Shown: piece by piece, positions 18,513 to 27,131 of the stretch
How the letters are laid out: each line of letters starts with the position of its first letter
Position numbering within the stretch: the first letter of the stretch is position 1
From: Williamsia sp.
GTDB taxonomy: Bacteria; Bacteroidota; Bacteroidia; Chitinophagales; Chitinophagaceae
Direction: 5' to 3'
NCBI GenBank assembly: GCA_015069695.1
Contig: JADCRZ010000029.1
Location: 17,282 to 81,281 of the forward strand
DNA length: 64,000 nt
Made by a program: the position numbers and the translations under genes
Notes under the pieces: generated by a model
The model's input: the letters and a program-made list of their open reading frames with translations, nothing else
What the model was told of the DNA's origin: nothing
Databases searched by the model: none

Positions 18513-19829
18513 CTAAGGCAAGTGGGTAAAATCAATAGAGGGCGGCTGTTTTTGCGAAGAACGTGTAAACGTAGACCGGTATGGCGTGTATTCCGCAAAA
18601 AAACCACAGTTTTTCAAAAAGAACCGCCCCCCCTCAACGCCGCCGGCATAATCCATGCGGTAGCCTTTAGCCGCAGTATTGTCGTATGTGAACGTTGCCC
18701 CGGTTAATTCCGTCCAGTTACCCGTTGCATCGGCTATCCACTGGTTGCCGAACAAGACGCTTCTGCTCTTGTCGCCCTGTTCGGGATTAAAATTTTCGAG
18801 GAATGAATGAAAGCGCTTCAGGTAGGTATCTGTTTTGGGCCGTTTAAACGAAGCTATCAGCATCCACCCGCCCTTATCCGGCGCAAAAAAATATGCCGTA
18901 TAGGTGGTGCTGCCACTACCGTCGGGTTCTCCTTTTAATAAAAATTTATACGTATAGCTGGCTTTCCAGTTGTAGCGCAGGTAGCTTTGTCCTCCTGAAC
19001 CTTCATTGCCAAATTCACCGGTATAGACATCTTCACCTTTTTTTAGCATAGCAATGCGCATATCTTGGGGAATGCTTTTGGGGTCATCAGTCGAATAAGG
19101 GCTCCAAACTGAGAAAAGGATTCTTCGTTCGGTATTTGAATTTACCTGCATGCCAAAATAGCCTTCACCAAAACCAATGGCCATAAAATAAGAGCCCACC
19201 ACGTCCTGTCCTTCGGGAACGGTTACTTCATTATAAAACCACGAGGCATTGACATTGTCGGCAAAAGGATAATTCAAATGCACAGAAGGGCCCCTGCGTC
19301 CCCAGTAAAAGAAGTTGCCTTCATTGTTTTTCACATAAGCTGTCTTCTCATTTATTGCCGTGCCGCTGATTTCGTAGCCGCTCACCTCTGCAAAACGGTC
19401 ACCGGATTTAGAAAGACCCGACAACGTGATTTTGAGATAGCCCGTATCGACTACTTTCCATTCACCAACGTCGTAGCGTTGAAATTCATTTCCTTTGATG
19501 GCAAGCGTTCTCTTTTCTCCGTTAAGTGAGATTTGCAGCTTGCTTTGGCCTTCCGTCCTTGCGTTCATCGCCATCTTTATCGTCCCCGGCCGGCTAATGC
19601 GGAGATAGGTATCGAACTGCGTTTCCTGTTCGGTCCAGTTTTCGATACCATTGTTGGTAAGGGTTCTCGTTCTACCTACAAGGTTTTGCACGTAAGTATT
19701 CCCGGCCAGGGGAACCTGAACCGAAGAATCTTTGCTGATAGCTGAACCCGCGTTACTGCAAGGATTAGCTGTTCTGGCAGAGGAACTGAAAAATAAAACA
19801 ACAGCGGATAGTAAGACAAAGCGTTTCAT
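18513..19829 (-). CDS. Exported DUF5077/DUF3472-type protein
   Basis: This 438-residue protein with an N-terminal signal peptide (MKRFVLLSAVVLFFSSSARTA) matches the two-domain pattern of DUF5077 (N-terminal, about residues 35-165, VPLAGNTYVQ onwards) followed by DUF3472 (about 185-430). The latter shows SWFYNEVTVPEGQ, VGSYFMAIGFGEGYFGMQVN, RRILFSVWSPYSTDDP and GFFAEYTPYRSTF. Such proteins recur in Bacteroidota glycan loci and are thought to bind or process carbohydrate, but no reaction has been assigned that I can name with confidence. It is the last member of the long minus-strand gene series, 140 bases after the SDR gene, and may have its own promoter. Confidence 0.8.
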   Translation of the reverse strand: MKRFVLLSAVVLFFSSSARTANPCSNAGSAISKDSSVQVPLAGNTYVQNLVGRTRTLTNNGIENWTEQETQFDTYLRISRPGTIKMAMNARTEGQSKLQISLNGEKRTLAIKGNEFQRYDVGEWKVVDTGYLKITLSGLSKSGDRFAEVSGYEISGTAINEKTAYVKNNEGNFFYWGRRGPSVHLNYPFADNVNASWFYNEVTVPEGQDVVGSYFMAIGFGEGYFGMQVNSNTERRILFSVWSPYSTDDPKSIPQDMRIAMLKKGEDVYTGEFGNEGSGGQSYLRYNWKASYTYKFLLKGEPDGSGSTTYTAYFFAPDKGGWMLIASFKRPKTDTYLKRFHSFLENFNPEQGDKSRSVLFGNQWIADATGNWTELTGATFTYDNTAAKGYRMDYAGGVEGGRFFLKNCGFFAEYTPYRSTFTRSSQKQPPSIDFTHLP

Positions 19830-19969
19830 GAAATTCTCCTTATCGTTGTATAAATAAATAGCCTCATAAATACTTTTGCAAATACTGAGCGGTGAACGAT
19901 TGATTTCTTTTCCCGTTCACGAACAGGGTTTTAAGACCGGTTCTATCAGGATTCTTCAGCTCAGGTATT

Positions 19970-20956
19970 TCATATTTGGTATGATGCCTGCGCCTCTGTT
20001 TGCATTTCGAACTTGGCATGCAAGTTTCCCAGCATATCTTTTGTAATGGCAGACAGGTCGTACTCATGCTGCCAGCCCCAGTCATTTCTGGCCGCAGAAT
20101 CATCAATACTTTGCGGCCAGCTGTCGGCGATGGCTTGACGGTAATCAGTCTTGTAACTGATGTTAAAACCGGGGATATGCTTCCTTATTTCCGCAGCGAT
20201 TTCTTCGGGTGAAAACGAGATGGCTGCTAGATTGTACGAAGTGCGCTCCCTGATCTTGTCTTTTGGTGCTTCCATCAACTCGATCGTCGCCCGGATGGCA
20301 TCGGGAATGTACATCATGGGCAGGTATGTGTTCTTTTCCAAAAAGCTTGTATAATGGCTGTGTTCGAGGGCCGCTTGAAAAATTTCTATCGCATAGTCTG
20401 TGGTCCCCCCGCCCGGCGCTGATTTATACGAAATAAGCCCGGGGTAACGAAGGCTTCTAATGTCCACCCCGTACTTGTTGAAATAATAGTTGCACCAAAA
20501 CTCACCAGCGTATTTGCTGATGCCGTAAACAGTAGTAGGTTCAATGATGGTTTTTTGCGGGCAAGACCTTTTTGGCGAGGTGGGCCCGAAAACAGCGATG
20601 CTGCTGGGCCAGTAAACCTTGCTTAGCTTTTCTTCTTTGGCAATGTCCAGCACATTCAGCAAACCTTGCGTGTTTAAATGCCAGGCCAACGCCGGATTCT
20701 TCTCACCCGTTGCCGACAGGATGGCCGCCAGCAAATAAATCTGCTTTACACCTTGCCGGATCACCTGCACGTGCAGCATTTCTTTGTTCATTACGTCGAG
20801 GCTTACGTAAGGACCCGAACCCTGGAGCAAGGGATTTTGCTCACGCAGGTCAGAAGCAATCACGTTCTGTTCTCCATAAATTTTGCGCAAGGCCAGGGTG
20901 AGTTCAACACCAATCTGGCCCGATGCACCGATAACCAGTATCTTTTCTTTTGTCAT
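19970..20956 (-). CDS. NAD-dependent epimerase/dehydratase, short-chain L-threonine 3-dehydrogenase-like
   Basis: The 328-residue cytosolic enzyme has the Rossmann loop VIGASGQIGVEL near the start, the serine of WPSSIAVFGP and the YGISK catalytic pair. The blocks PGLISYKSAPGGGTTDYA, LPMMYIPDAIRAT and SWPQSIDDSAARNDWGW are characteristic of short-chain L-threonine 3-dehydrogenases, which oxidise threonine to 2-amino-3-ketobutyrate. Why a threonine enzyme would end a glycan operon is unclear; it may help dispose of threonine released from O-glycosylated protein, or act on a sugar nucleotide. Family assignment is firm, substrate is probable only. It lies 67 bases after the kinase gene. Confidence 0.85.
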   Translation of the reverse strand: MTKEKILVIGASGQIGVELTLALRKIYGEQNVIASDLREQNPLLQGSGPYVSLDVMNKEMLHVQVIRQGVKQIYLLAAILSATGEKNPALAWHLNTQGLLNVLDIAKEEKLSKVYWPSSIAVFGPTSPKRSCPQKTIIEPTTVYGISKYAGEFWCNYYFNKYGVDIRSLRYPGLISYKSAPGGGTTDYAIEIFQAALEHSHYTSFLEKNTYLPMMYIPDAIRATIELMEAPKDKIRERTSYNLAAISFSPEEIAAEIRKHIPGFNISYKTDYRQAIADSWPQSIDDSAARNDWGWQHEYDLSAITKDMLGNLHAKFEMQTEAQASYQI

Positions 20957-21023
20957 AGAGCGGTTGGATAAAAAGCACCCATTGTAGTAACGGTTCGTGG
21001 ATAACTTTAAGAGCAGCTTATGG

Positions 21024-22064
21024 TCATCGCTTTTCGAGACGCGCCTGCTTTTCTATCAGCCGCGCTAACAAAAACGCCTGGTTTTCTGCCCGTACCAAAT
21101 TATGTCCTTTGTAGTGGACACCATAATACACATCGTTGTTTAAATGATCGGTAATGAAGCGGATTGCCTGCATATAGATCATGAATTTGCCGGCATAAAA
21201 AAAACATCCTTTTTCCGCACTGGTCAGCACGTCTTTCATTTCGGAATAATAGCCTTCCACCACGGCATTGTACATTTCTTCCCGCACCTGGATTTTTGAA
21301 AAATCGGTTTCTTCTTCGCTCACCGGGGAAAGGTAGGTTCGCATCATATCGCCCACATCGCTGATGAAATAACCAGGCATTACCGTATCCAAGTCAATCA
21401 CGCACATGCCGTTGTTATTTTTGTCGAACAGTACGTTGCTGATCTTGGTGTCGTGGTGTGTCACCCGCAGTTTGAAGTCCGGGGTAGCTTTAATAGCTTC
21501 ATACTGTTCGACGATGACTCTGTGAGACAACAACTCTTCAATAAGAGGTTGACAGGCGTCGCGCCGATTCCGGTTGCCGTTTTCGACAGCATCCAAAAAT
21601 TGCTGATAGCGGAGAGCAAGGTTATGAAAATCCGGAATAGTCGTTTCCAATTGCATCACATCCATACCGGACAGCAGCCGGGTAAAGCGCCCAAACTGCC
21701 GCGCAGCTTCGTACGCTTGCCTCGGGGTTTCCACTACATCCTTTGAATGCGAATCGGCTACAAAAGGAAAGAGACGGAAATACCCCTCGCCACTTCGGTA
21801 GATCAGTTCGTGGCCTGCAGCAGATGTAATGGGAGCAATAAACATATAATCCGGATGATGCTTCCGGAGATAGTTTGCAATCAGGCGCTGGTTACGGGCA
21901 ATCTTGTGCGGCTCTGCAAATACCCGGTGATTGACCTTTTGCAGAATATACTCTTTGTTGAAAGAGGTAACTTTCCAGGTGTGGTTGATCAAACCGCTTC
22001 CGAACAACTCAATATTTATACTGTCTTCCTTTATGCCAAATGCCGGTAAAACATCTTTTGTCAT
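21024..22064 (-). CDS. Aminoglycoside-phosphotransferase-fold kinase, N-acetylhexosamine kinase-like
   Basis: The 346-residue cytosolic protein has the kinase-like APH fold. FGSGLINHTWKV forms the nucleotide loop with EYILQKVN supplying the lysine; VTHHDTKISNVLFD is the catalytic loop and VIDLDTVMPGYFISDVGDMM the metal-binding block. Relatives include NahK-type enzymes that phosphorylate N-acetylhexosamines at C1. With GH109 directly upstream (105 bases) and other GalNAc-releasing enzymes in the locus, a role in phosphorylating GalNAc or GlcNAc is the best inference. Choline- or homoserine-type substrates cannot be excluded. Confidence 0.72.
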   Translation of the reverse strand: MTKDVLPAFGIKEDSINIELFGSGLINHTWKVTSFNKEYILQKVNHRVFAEPHKIARNQRLIANYLRKHHPDYMFIAPITSAAGHELIYRSGEGYFRLFPFVADSHSKDVVETPRQAYEAARQFGRFTRLLSGMDVMQLETTIPDFHNLALRYQQFLDAVENGNRNRRDACQPLIEELLSHRVIVEQYEAIKATPDFKLRVTHHDTKISNVLFDKNNNGMCVIDLDTVMPGYFISDVGDMMRTYLSPVSEEETDFSKIQVREEMYNAVVEGYYSEMKDVLTSAEKGCFFYAGKFMIYMQAIRFITDHLNNDVYYGVHYKGHNLVRAENQAFLLARLIEKQARLEKR

Positions 22065-22169
22065 GCTTAAAAATTAAAAATCCATTCCTTAACAGTGACC
22101 CGTCAATAAGATTCATCGTTTTGCAAACGAATGAAAGTTTGCGAGCCCATATCTAATCTATTGTTCCAG

Positions 22170-23522
22170 TCAATATTCGTCGTTCAGGGAAAATACCGGT
22201 TTACGGTACATCCATTGGCCTGATGTAAAATCCGGAAATTCTACCGTTTGGTGCCCCAATTCTATGGACCGTTCGCTCAGCGGCGTGATCGCACTCCATA
22301 CGGCGGCATCGTAGACGTCCATGGGAGTGGATGTTTTTCGCTTGATAGATTCAATAAAGGCATGGATCACAAAAAAGTCCATGCCGCCATGCCCCGCGCC
22401 CTGGGTTTCTTTGCTCCACCGTGCCCACAAAGGGTGATCATATTTTTCGAGCCATGATTTCTGATCGTCCCACTGATCATCTTTCGCGGATTTGTTCTGG
22501 ATGTATACACTTTTGTTCACATCCATCCAAAGCCCTTCAGTTCCCTGCACCCGGAAGCCCAATGAATAAGGCCGCGGAAGATTCGTATCGTGCTGCAAGA
22601 GGATGGTCTCGCCGTTGGCGCACTCGATAGACGTGGTCACAATGTCGCCCAGCCTGAAATGCACCTTTGCATTGGGATGATTTTCGCTGCCCTGCTTGAC
22701 GATGTGGTTATGAAGGCCTCTTGACTTTGTAGAAAATGAACAGAGCGAAAGGAAACGGTTACCCCGGTTAACATTGATGTAATGGGCAATGGGCCCTATG
22801 CCATGCGTGGGATACAGATCGCCATTGCGATGTACGGAGTGGTTGGTTCGCCAGTGTGCTTCGGAGTATCCCTTCTCTCCAAACTCCACCCCATTGCCGT
22901 AAATATGTATGCCATCGTTGAATTTCACATTCCGAAGGTCATGCTGATACCCGCCCTGAAGATGAATGAGTTCGCCAAACAAATTTTGCCGAACCATGTT
23001 CAGCACAGCCATTACATCCCTGCGGTAGCAAACGTTTTCCAGCATCATCACGTTGGCGTTGTATTTCTCTGCTGCCCTCACCACATCCCAATGATCCTGT
23101 AACGTAATGCCCAGGATCACTTCCGTGGCAACATATTTCAAACCGGCTTCCAGCGCACCCACAACCATTGGTTTGTGCCATTCCCACGGCGTAGCGATTA
23201 CGACGCCGTCGAGCTTTTCCTTTTCCAGCATTTTCTTCCAGGCATCCACAGAACCGGTATATACTGCAGGCATCTTCTTGCCCGACTTTGATATCAGCTC
23301 TTTTGTACCCTTGAGGGCACGCTCTTCCACTTCACAGATGGCAACAAGCTCTACGTCCTCCCTGCGCAGCAACAGATCAACATGACCGATGCCGCGGGCG
23401 CCCGTACCGATAACGCCTATCTTCACTTTTGCTTCGGCCTGGGCAAATATTTTTACGGAAGGCAGCACGGCAAACCCGGCAGCAGTGAGCCCCGTATTTT
23501 TTATAAAACTTTTTCTGTCCAT
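22170..23522 (-). CDS. GH109-type Gfo/Idh/MocA protein (candidate alpha-N-acetylgalactosaminidase)
   Basis: This 450-residue protein carries a Tat-like leader (MDRKSFIKNTGLTAAGFAVL) and then an NAD-binding fold starting KIGVIGTGARGIGHVDLLLR. The segment DLYPTHGIGPIAHYINVNRG, the TPWEWHKPM block and AGHGGMDFFVIHAFIES match the GH109 branch of the Gfo/Idh/MocA family. Its members hydrolyse terminal alpha-GalNAc through a redox mechanism with tightly bound NAD. Export with cofactor fits the Tat leader. It sits between the phosphoesterase/PQQ fusion and the hexosamine-kinase-like gene. The family has many non-glycosidase members, so the activity is probable rather than certain. Confidence 0.85.
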   Translation of the reverse strand: MDRKSFIKNTGLTAAGFAVLPSVKIFAQAEAKVKIGVIGTGARGIGHVDLLLRREDVELVAICEVEERALKGTKELISKSGKKMPAVYTGSVDAWKKMLEKEKLDGVVIATPWEWHKPMVVGALEAGLKYVATEVILGITLQDHWDVVRAAEKYNANVMMLENVCYRRDVMAVLNMVRQNLFGELIHLQGGYQHDLRNVKFNDGIHIYGNGVEFGEKGYSEAHWRTNHSVHRNGDLYPTHGIGPIAHYINVNRGNRFLSLCSFSTKSRGLHNHIVKQGSENHPNAKVHFRLGDIVTTSIECANGETILLQHDTNLPRPYSLGFRVQGTEGLWMDVNKSVYIQNKSAKDDQWDDQKSWLEKYDHPLWARWSKETQGAGHGGMDFFVIHAFIESIKRKTSTPMDVYDAAVWSAITPLSERSIELGHQTVEFPDFTSGQWMYRKPVFSLNDEY

Positions 23523-23573
23523 ATTTTAATTGCAGGTTTATTTTATTAGAAGTGTGTTTTGGTATCCATGAAC

Positions 23574-25451
23574 CTAATTAACACCCAGAAGTAACACCTT
23601 TCCGTCAGCATCGGAAACAATGACTTCTTTACTATTGATGGGAGTAGGTGGATTGAGCATAACATTACCGACTTTGTGTTTCCAAAGCACTTTACCATCG
23701 CTGCTTTTAACGGCAATAAGCCAGCCATTGCGGAGGGGAAAATAAGCCTTGCCCTCCTTCTCGGGAATTGCAGCCTGGTTGTCATCAAAACCATAATGAT
23801 CGACGGTTTTCCAAACCACTTCCGGTGTGTTACCTGAGGTGCTGTATGCCAAGAGCGTACTGTCAAAAGTGCACTTAACAAATACCTTTGTACCATCCTC
23901 CGAAATACCGATGGCTTCATTCAACCGCGGTGTACCGGTTCTCCACAACGAATCTCCCGTTTGGGCGTCCAGGGCAGTAAGCACCATGTCGGGCCCGGTA
24001 AAAAACACCCTTCTTTGCGAAATAACCGGCCATGCTGCGCCGGGTGCATAAAAAGAGGAAGGATAAGATTCTTTTTTTGAACGGACCCATTTCCAAACCA
24101 GCTTTCCTGAATTTTGATCCAGTGCATAGAAATAATTATCCCAGGCTCCGAAATACACCTTGCCGTCATAGAGGGCCGGCTTCGTATCAATCCAGCCCCC
24201 GATACCGTCAAATTGCCAGATCAATTTGCCATTCGCCAAATCAAGCACACGAAATTTTCCATCACTGGCACCAACAAATACTTTTCCTTCTTCTGCAACA
24301 GGGCTGCCCAACACCGAGTTTTCAGCGGTATACTTCCAGAGAAGTTTGCCATTATCCTGGTTTAAACAGTAGACATTTTTATCAGCCGAACCAAATAAGA
24401 CCTTGTTATCCGCAAGTGCAGCTGTAGAAAAAATCCCTTTGCCTGCCTTGAACTGCCATATTTTTTTACCGTTGCCTAAACCGAGGCAATAAAAATTTCC
24501 TTCCCTGTCACCAATAAATATCCTGTTTCCCGAACAGGCAGCTGCTGCTGAAACACCACCAGATAAACTCACCTGCCATTTGGGCCGGACCTGGGGGTAT
24601 TCCTGGTTGACAGAAAAATCAGGCACCGGATAAATTGTCTTGTCCTTACTGTAATCTATCGGCTTGAAAGGAAGCTGGTGCCATGCCGTTGTTTTATCGA
24701 TCTCAGGATTTCTTTCATTGAAAAAAATGCTGTCGTTCCTTACGTCAACAAGCGTATAGCCAACGGGATTGTTGTTTCTGCTGGTATTGGTTCGGGCCAT
24801 GACGCCGGGTATGCCATCAAAATTCATTTTTTGATTCCGGTGTCCGTGGCCCACCAACACCACCGCTACATCATACTGCCTGAACAGTTTTGTAAGCTCA
24901 TACCAGTTGCTCATCGCACTGTTCAAAGGATAGTGGGTATAAGGAACGATGATCCTGTTCTTTTTCTTCGCTTCAATCAATTGCTGCCTGATCCAGATGA
25001 GATCAGGAGGCGTTACATACCCATCGCCTCTCCTGGCGATAGGGCCGGTTTGAAAACCGATAAACTCAATATTTCCCCAATTGAAATGAATATTGTGGTG
25101 ACCAAAAACTTCATCAAAACCGGTCGCGCCGTTTTCGGTCCATTTTGTATCATGATTGCCGGGCACGATATAATAGGGCATTTTTAACGCATCCAAAATG
25201 CCTTTGGCTATTCCCAGGTCTTCCTTATATCCGAAATCGCTGATGTCACCCGTAAAGATGACAAATTCAACATCTTTTCTGTTGTTGATATCGCTCACCG
25301 ATTTTTTAAGATCTTCAATACTCTGGCTGCCCCTGGTTATATGAACGTCTGTAAGCCACGCAAAGTGAAACGGCTTGCCTTGTGTAAACGACAATTGAAA
25401 GCTTACCATGCAAGCGACAAAAATTACCCAGCGTTGATACTTCCACATCAT
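23574..25451 (-). CDS. Secreted metallophosphoesterase fused to a PQQ-like beta-propeller
   Basis: This 625-residue protein has a signal peptide (CMVSFQLSFTQG), a calcineurin-like phosphoesterase domain (about residues 28-265) and a C-terminal PQQ-type propeller. The phosphoesterase motifs are complete: FAWLTDVHITRG, FTGDISDFG, PGNHDTKW, THYPLN and GHGHRN. The propeller has repeats of the form GNGKKIWQFKAGKGIFSTAA and NGKLLWKYTAENSVLGS. The fusion may hydrolyse a phosphoester or remove a phosphate group from the glycan, with the propeller acting as a scaffold or binding platform. No PQQ-binding or dehydrogenase residues were evident. It lies 28 bases after the second SusD gene, so it is part of the transport operon. 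Confidence 0.85.
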   Translation of the reverse strand: MMWKYQRWVIFVACMVSFQLSFTQGKPFHFAWLTDVHITRGSQSIEDLKKSVSDINNRKDVEFVIFTGDISDFGYKEDLGIAKGILDALKMPYYIVPGNHDTKWTENGATGFDEVFGHHNIHFNWGNIEFIGFQTGPIARRGDGYVTPPDLIWIRQQLIEAKKKNRIIVPYTHYPLNSAMSNWYELTKLFRQYDVAVVLVGHGHRNQKMNFDGIPGVMARTNTSRNNNPVGYTLVDVRNDSIFFNERNPEIDKTTAWHQLPFKPIDYSKDKTIYPVPDFSVNQEYPQVRPKWQVSLSGGVSAAAACSGNRIFIGDREGNFYCLGLGNGKKIWQFKAGKGIFSTAALADNKVLFGSADKNVYCLNQDNGKLLWKYTAENSVLGSPVAEEGKVFVGASDGKFRVLDLANGKLIWQFDGIGGWIDTKPALYDGKVYFGAWDNYFYALDQNSGKLVWKWVRSKKESYPSSFYAPGAAWPVISQRRVFFTGPDMVLTALDAQTGDSLWRTGTPRLNEAIGISEDGTKVFVKCTFDSTLLAYSTSGNTPEVVWKTVDHYGFDDNQAAIPEKEGKAYFPLRNGWLIAVKSSDGKVLWKHKVGNVMLNPPTPINSKEVIVSDADGKVLLLGVN

Positions 25452-25479
25452 TGATTCGGATTTTTTAAGACTACGGGAA

Positions 25480-27120
25480 CTATGGATTTTGAACCAGGTT
25501 GGCTTGTGCCAAAATTTGCGACTGCGGTATCAATTCAATAATAAATGGATCGGTCGACTTAATATAGCTGATAGGGCTGTTGCCCGATAAATGGGTCCCC
25601 GGATATCTCCGGTCCATGTCTTTTTTGTTTCGATAAACGTCAAATTTCCTGAACCCTTCCCAGGCCAGTTCCAGCCTTCTTTCTTCCAGTACTATATCCA
25701 AAGCTGATTTCCCCGAAGGAAGTGAAACAGGATCATAAAGGCCATAGGAAGGAATGCCCGCTCTCGTACGGATCAAATTCACATCGGCTACTGCCTTGCC
25801 AACATCACCCAGTTTGGCGTAAGCTTCCGCTCTGTTTAAATACATTTCGGCAAGCCTGGAAACAATGGGCGACCAGAGTTGCGGTTTGCCTTCCTGTCGT
25901 GAACACTTTGTGATAAAAAATTTAGGGTACCCGTTGCGGAGATTCATTTCCGGCTCGATGATCAGCTTTTTCTTTTCGGCACCTACCGTAATAAAATAAT
26001 CATAGCCTCCGCTGATGTTAGCCTGTTTTTCCAACAGAGCACCGGTTGATATATTTTGATAGTCATTGCCAACCTTTTGTACCGTAACCATTACCCACTT
26101 GTAGGTGTTGTCCACATACATTGCCCATATTTTCGTCGAATTGGTGTTATAATTGGGTTCGATAAACTTGTTCCGCTGGTCCTGGGGAAACTGGCGGACA
26201 AGTTCAAGGTAGCTTTGGGATGCGTACATTTCGCCGTAACCTGCGCCGTTGATGGTAGAATAGAGCGAACCTATATTATTAATGCCGTTGTCAGGGTCAT
26301 CGGTATCGGGAATGAATTTGACGGCTAAAACGGTTTCTTTATTGGTTTCGGGCTTAAGGGTCGGGTACAGGGCCAGCTGGGCGCTAGGCAGCAGCGAAAA
26401 TCTGCCGGAGTTGATCACTTTATTGGCATAATCAATCGCTTTTTGGTTGTCTTCCATGTATAGATACACCCTGGACTTTAACGCCCATGCCGCTTCACGG
26501 GAGGCGTAGATATTGGACTTGAAAGTATTCATAAGGCTTTCTGCTTTATCCAGGTCCTTCAGGACAGCATCATAAACCTCCCCTACTTTTGCCCGTGCAG
26601 GTGTATTGTTCGGATCACCATCGAGTTTAATGGGTACACCCAGGTTATCTCTTCCATGAGAATACGGTTTGCCGAATACATTCACCAAGGTGAAATGCAA
26701 ATAAGCCCTTAAGAAATAGTTCTCGCCAAGCAGCTGGTCTGCTTCATTTGATTTTCCTTCCTGAACCGACTGAATTATTTTGCCACATGAAACAATGATC
26801 TGATAAGAATTGGTCCAGAAGCTGGTGGTAAAGGAATTATTAGGTATACGCTGATAATTGTACAGATAGAAAAGATGTGAGGTGGTGGTTCCGCTTAAGG
26901 AAACATTGTCGCCGGGAAATTCCATTACCCGGTGCCAACCTAAGGCCATCGTTTTTATTCTCGCATAATTGCCATTGGTTGCAGCCTGCAGGCTTCCGTC
27001 CGAACTGTTAAAGTCTTCCGGTGTGAGTGAGTCAAAAGGCTTTCTGTCCAATTTGGAACAAGCTGTCAACAAGATCAGTGTGCAAAGAGCCAGGAGCCTG
27101 GTCATGGATGCGGGATTCAT
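25480..27120 (-). CDS. SusD/RagB-family lipoprotein (second pair)
   Basis: The 546-residue lipoprotein begins with a signal peptide and lipobox (LCTLILLTAC) followed by SKLDRKPFD. It shows the SusD features YFLRAYLHFTLVNVFGKPYS, RLAEMYLNRAEAYAKLGD and LEERRLELAWEGFRKFDVYR. It starts 11 bases after the stop of its SusC partner and should form the surface lid of that transporter. The next gene downstream is the phosphoesterase/propeller fusion. Confidence 0.96.
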   Translation of the reverse strand: MNPASMTRLLALCTLILLTACSKLDRKPFDSLTPEDFNSSDGSLQAATNGNYARIKTMALGWHRVMEFPGDNVSLSGTTTSHLFYLYNYQRIPNNSFTTSFWTNSYQIIVSCGKIIQSVQEGKSNEADQLLGENYFLRAYLHFTLVNVFGKPYSHGRDNLGVPIKLDGDPNNTPARAKVGEVYDAVLKDLDKAESLMNTFKSNIYASREAAWALKSRVYLYMEDNQKAIDYANKVINSGRFSLLPSAQLALYPTLKPETNKETVLAVKFIPDTDDPDNGINNIGSLYSTINGAGYGEMYASQSYLELVRQFPQDQRNKFIEPNYNTNSTKIWAMYVDNTYKWVMVTVQKVGNDYQNISTGALLEKQANISGGYDYFITVGAEKKKLIIEPEMNLRNGYPKFFITKCSRQEGKPQLWSPIVSRLAEMYLNRAEAYAKLGDVGKAVADVNLIRTRAGIPSYGLYDPVSLPSGKSALDIVLEERRLELAWEGFRKFDVYRNKKDMDRRYPGTHLSGNSPISYIKSTDPFIIELIPQSQILAQANLVQNP

Positions 27121-27131
27121 ATATTGTAATT

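Noticed and set aside
23028..23040. GCAAACGTTTTC inside the GH109 gene
   Set aside because: Resembles the LacI operator but lies inside the coding region and breaks the palindrome; not counted among the six sites.
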